From Geovibrio thiophilus (GTDB lineage: Bacteria > Chrysiogenota > Deferribacteres > Deferribacterales > Geovibrionaceae): a DNA stretch of 64,000 nucleotides. The position numbers and the translations under genes were made by a program. The stretch lies in assembly GCF_004087915.1 (NCBI RefSeq), contig NZ_CP035108.1, positions 620,001 to 684,000 on the forward strand, given 5' to 3'. The notes beneath the pieces were generated by a model. That model saw only the letters and a list, made by a program, of their open reading frames with translations, was not told the DNA's origin and did no database searches. The first letter of the stretch is position 1, and the number at the start of each line of letters is the position of its first letter. Below are positions 61,743 through 64,000 of this stretch, piece after piece.

Positions 61743-61749
61743 TATTAGA

Positions 61750-62415
61750 TCAAACTAAGGCAGTATCCATGCTTTTTATATAGCTGATCAGGTCTTCGAT
61801 GGTCACTACAGGATACCCGTGCGCATTTCCGAATGCCAGCACTTCCGGCGTTCTCGCCATTGTGCCGTCCGGATTTGTAAGCTCGCATAAAACTCCGCAG
61901 GGCTTGAAGCCCGCCAGCCGCACAAAGTCCACAGTGGCTTCTGTGTGCCCCGTTCTTTCCAGCACTCCGCCTTTTCTCGCCCTCAGCGGGAATACATGAC
62001 CGGGTCTGTTCAGATCGGACGGCTTGGCTCCGTCCTTTATAGCGGCTCTCACCGTGGTTACCCTGTCAGCGGCTGAGACGCCCGTGGTTACCCCTTTTGC
62101 CGCCTCTATGGTAACTGTGAAGCCTGTTCCGTAGCTGCTGGTGTTGTTCTGCACCATCATGGGCAGCTCAAGCTCTGCGGTCTTCTCCTCTGTGAGGCAG
62201 AGACAGACTATGCCGCTGCACTCTCTTATGAGAACAGCCATCTGCTCGGGGGTGATTGTTTCTGCGGGGAAGATAAGATCCCCCTCGTTCTCCCTGTCCT
62301 CATCGTCAAGGACAAGTATCCCGCCGCCGTTTCTCAGCGACTTAAGGGCGTCTTCTACTCTTTCGGGAGATGTTTTGGGTAAAATACATTTCTGATTCAC
62401 GGTAAACCTCTTCAT
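61750..62415 (-). CDS. ribB: 3,4-dihydroxy-2-butanone-4-phosphate synthase
   Basis: 221 residues, RibB only, without a GTP cyclohydrolase II domain. [16 protein letters not shown], the metal and substrate loop RPGHVFPL and [14 protein letters not shown] are visible. It makes the four-carbon unit of riboflavin from ribulose 5-phosphate. It is controlled by the FMN riboswitch upstream and ends eight bases before the tandem repeat. Confidence 0.96.
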   Translation of the reverse strand: MKRFTVNQKCILPKTSPERVEDALKSLRNGGGILVLDDEDRENEGDLIFPAETITPEQMAVLIRECSGIVCLCLTEEKTAELELPMMVQNNTSSYGTGFTVTIEAAKGVTTGVSAADRVTTVRAAIKDGAKPSDLNRPGHVFPLRARKGGVLERTGHTEATVDFVRLAGFKPCGVLCELTNPDGTMARTPEVLAFGNAHGYPVVTIEDLISYIKSMDTALV

Positions 62416-62474
62416 TTTCGTAAATCAGGGCAAGATTAAAGGGGAAAATTAAGGCATGGAGTTTCTTGGCATGC

Positions 62475-62612
62475 GTTTAATCCTCTTTCGTCCGGACTGT
62501 ACCGTCGGCTTCGGAATCTCACCGAATCTGCTGACCTCCGCATCTGCGGAGCGCTCGCGGGCTTGCCTGTCGGGCTTACCGCCGGTGGGGAATTTCACCC
62601 CGCCCTGAGAAT
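62475..62612 (-). promoter_or_regulatory. FMN riboswitch (RFN element)
   Basis: Read on the minus strand: TCAGGGCGGGGTGAAATTCC, CACCGGCGGTAAGCC, the variable hairpin CGCTCCGCAGATGCGGAG, GGTCAGCAGATTCGGTGAGA, TTCCGAAGCCGACGGTACAG, TCCGGACGAAAGAGGAT. This is the complete conserved RFN core. FMN binding should lower ribB expression. Confidence 0.96.
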
Positions 62613-62620
62613 ATGGTTCT

Positions 62621-62648
62621 ATTATAGTCTTTTATATTCCTCTGTCAA
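62621..62648 (-). promoter_or_regulatory. ribB promoter
   Basis: Minus-strand TTGACA (62648-62643), a 16-base spacer and TATAAT (62626-62621) are both perfect consensus, placing the start near 62614, at the first base of the FMN aptamer. Confidence 0.8.
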
Positions 62649-62754
62649 TATTCAGCAGTATTGTTATATCATTCTGTACACACGTACGGTAAACTAATAT
62701 TGACACATGACGTAAACCTCTATTCAAAGGTAATTGACTGTTATTCGGATTATT

Positions 62755-62849
62755 TGTCATCAAAAGTTGACATAATTCTAACTCCTTAGAGATAAAGCTT
62801 TTTCATTTATTTGCTATTCTTTGTCAATTATCGTTGACATAGATATAAT
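62755..62849 (+). promoter_or_regulatory. promoter of the receiver operon with two TGTCA-N8-TGACA dyads
   Basis: TTGTCA (62821-62826), 17 bases, TATAAT (62844-62849) form a strong promoter. An 18-base dyad TGTCAA-N6-TTGACA (62822-62839) overlaps the -35, and a similar TGTCAT-N6-TTGACA lies at 62755-62772, 67 bases away. The whole gap 62649-62919 is AT-rich and otherwise empty. Confidence 0.6.
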
Positions 62850-62919
62850 ATGTATCATTTTGTAACACGTTGTTATTTAAGGTGTTTATTTTTGGCACAC
62901 CTGTTGCTTAACTATCCGT

Positions 62920-63321
62920 ATGGAAAACACCGAAAATCTTGAAATACTTTTTGCAGAAGACGAAGAAGAACTGAGAAGGGGCGTATGCCTTTACTTCAGA
63001 AGATTCGGATATAAAGTCACTGAAGCCGCCAACGGATTGGCGTGCATTGAGAAAATTAAAGAAAAAGAAAAAGGCGGAAAAGGTTTTGACCTTATCCTTC
63101 TGGATGTGATGATGCCGGAGATGACAGGGCTTGAGGTTCTTGATTTTCTGCACAGAAACGGACGCAGTACCCCCGTTCTTCTCATAACAGGCTATCTGGA
63201 TGTGAGACCGGAGGACGAGTATATGAAAGAAATGGTGATAGGTCTTCTTCATAAACCATTCAGCCCATCTGAGCTCATTGAGAGTACACACACAATTTTG
63301 CAAAGGAGCAAAAAAACATGA
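62920..63321 (+). CDS. single-domain response regulator
   Basis: 133 residues: acidic pocket LFAEDEEE, phosphorylation site LILLDVMMPEMTG, threonine LLITGY and lysine LLHKPF. No output domain. Its TGA overlaps the ATG of the small membrane protein gene, so it likely works with the two following genes. Confidence 0.9.
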   Translation: MENTENLEILFAEDEEELRRGVCLYFRRFGYKVTEAANGLACIEKIKEKEKGGKGFDLILLDVMMPEMTGLEVLDFLHRNGRSTPVLLITGYLDVRPEDEYMKEMVIGLLHKPFSPSELIESTHTILQRSKKT

Positions 63322-63509
63322 ACTCAGTTATTTTCGGAATCGGCGTTACGGTTACAGCAGTATCGGGAATTTTTATGGCTTTATTCGAGTATTTTCATAT
63401 CAGCACTGTTTCCGCCGCGCAGATGGGACTCTTCCTTACTTTGTCCTTCTCAGGAATAGCGGCAGCGGCAATAAAAGCAAAAAGGACATACTATGCGAGA
63501 ACTGACTGA
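63318..63509 (+). CDS. small two-helix membrane protein, unknown
   Basis: 63 residues with two hydrophobic helices (about 3-24 and 32-51) and a short basic tail (KAKRTYYARTD). Overlaps of 4 bases upstream and 17 bases downstream show it is part of the receiver operon. No family recognised. Confidence 0.7.
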   Translation: MNSVIFGIGVTVTAVSGIFMALFEYFHISTVSAAQMGLFLTLSFSGIAAAAIKAKRTYYARTD

Positions 63510-64000
63510 CAAGACAGGTATATACCTGTCGCTTTGCTCCGGTGCGGCAGCCTCAGCGGCTGTTTTTTTCACAGGGGGCGCACTATCGTTTTTTATCACG
63601 CTTCTTCTTGCGGCAGCGGGCGTTTTTGCGGTTTATTTTTCTTCCGTTAAAACAGCGGAGAAATGCGGAGTCCGCGCCGAGGCAGAGAAGCAGGCTGAGA
63701 TGAACAAGCTTCAGGAGTTTATGAAGTGCACCAAAAAGCTTCTTGATGACAGAGCGGAGCTTATGCCTATGTTTTCCGTTCAGCTCCAGAAGGTTATTAA
63801 GGATACGGAAGAATCTTCAAACGAAATCAGCAGCAACTTCATGAGCATTGTGGATCAGGTTGAATCGCAGGGCGAACTCGCCGGATCCGCCATCCTGAAC
63901 CTGATGGATAATGACAGAGGCGGTCAGTCCATGATGGAAAAAAACAGGATTGTTCTTCTTGAGGTCATAAAAACACTGAAGGAAACCGGTTCCTTTTCTG
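63493..64000 (+). CDS. membrane-anchored coiled-coil protein (3' end beyond window)
   Basis: The frame opens with ATG 63493 (MRELTDKTGIYLSLCSG) and stays open to the window end (169 codons). Two hydrophobic stretches (about 10-30 and 31-50) are followed by a long polar helical region (EKQAEMNKLQEFMKCTKKLL, SSNEISSNFMSIVDQVESQG) that looks like the cytoplasmic coiled coil of chemoreceptor-like proteins. With the receiver upstream this suggests a signalling unit. The identity must be settled from the missing part. Confidence 0.7.
   Translation, partial: MRELTDKTGIYLSLCSGAAASAAVFFTGGALSFFITLLLAAAGVFAVYFSSVKTAEKCGVRAEAEKQAEMNKLQEFMKCTKKLLDDRAELMPMFSVQLQKVIKDTEESSNEISSNFMSIVDQVESQGELAGSAILNLMDNDRGGQSMMEKNRIVLLEVIKTLKETGSFS

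Overview
The window looks like a chromosomal segment of a Gram-negative, flagellated, piliated, largely anaerobic bacterium. Outer-membrane parts (FadL-type porin, TolC-type channel, lipoproteins), a type IV pilus retraction ATPase, a flagellar rod protein, an oxygen-sensitive class III ribonucleotide reductase, a 2-hydroxyacyl-CoA dehydratase-type pair and many Cache and receiver signalling proteins point that way. The gene style (three-gene glutamate synthase, split nrdD, CusCBA) would fit a Deferribacterota relative, but that placement is inference. No phage, insertion sequence or CRISPR array is present, and coding density is high with many ATGA and TAATG overlaps.

Layout. 1-1.2 kb: 3' part of a FadL-family porin. 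1.4-4.6 kb: a promoter and cobalamin riboswitch drive an anaerobic ribonucleotide reductase whose glycyl-radical segment is a separate 56-residue ORF, followed by its activase nrdG. 4.7-6.5 kb: a sodium:solute symporter with a small accessory membrane protein. 6.56 kb: tRNA-Leu(CAG). 6.7-8.3 kb: a HipBST-type tripartite toxin-antitoxin with three candidate operators. 8.5-9.9 kb: a DUF4143-type ATPase preceded by three palindromes in 34-bp phase. 9.9-11.9 kb: a single-subunit hydroxyacyl-CoA dehydratase homologue, its ATPase activator and an unknown protein. 12-18 kb: SdhE-like protein, hybrid histidine kinase, RqcH and PilT, then a candidate small RNA and a large lipoprotein. 20-22.8 kb: csoR-copZ-copA copper operon. 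22.8-26.4 kb: receiver protein, YihY membrane protein fused to a cyclic-nucleotide-type domain, M15 peptidase, small lipoprotein and zinc ribbon.

26.4-26.6 kb holds one diverged copy of a structured repeat that occurs as three tandem 180-bp copies at 61.2-61.7 kb in the opposite orientation. 26.8-32.4 kb: three-gene glutamate synthase. 32.4-35.3 kb: AraC regulator, VOC proteins and small proteins, orphan flagellar rod protein. 35.3-38.8 kb: cysK, a small leader ORF and two transsulfuration enzymes. 39-45 kb: a CusCBA copper/silver efflux operon with a YtkA-like periplasmic protein; its promoter carries an operator resembling the one at copA, suggesting one CsoR regulon. 45.2-48 kb: mnmA and a cysteine desulfurase, divergent from an Rrf2 regulator. 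48-53 kb: pyruvate kinase, lone HicB, RlmI-type methyltransferase, KtrAB potassium uptake. 53-61 kb: BipA/TypA, Cache histidine kinase, DEAD-box helicase with a repetitive tail, DUF438-type sensor, glyoxalase I. 61.7-62.7 kb: ribB under an FMN riboswitch. 62.7-64 kb: a receiver, a small membrane protein and the start of a membrane coiled-coil protein.

The observations I consider most unusual are the split glycyl-radical NrdD, the structured repeat family with covarying stems, the 34-bp phased operators of the ATPase gene, the HipBST module with its operators, and the leader ORF between cysK and the methionine genes.
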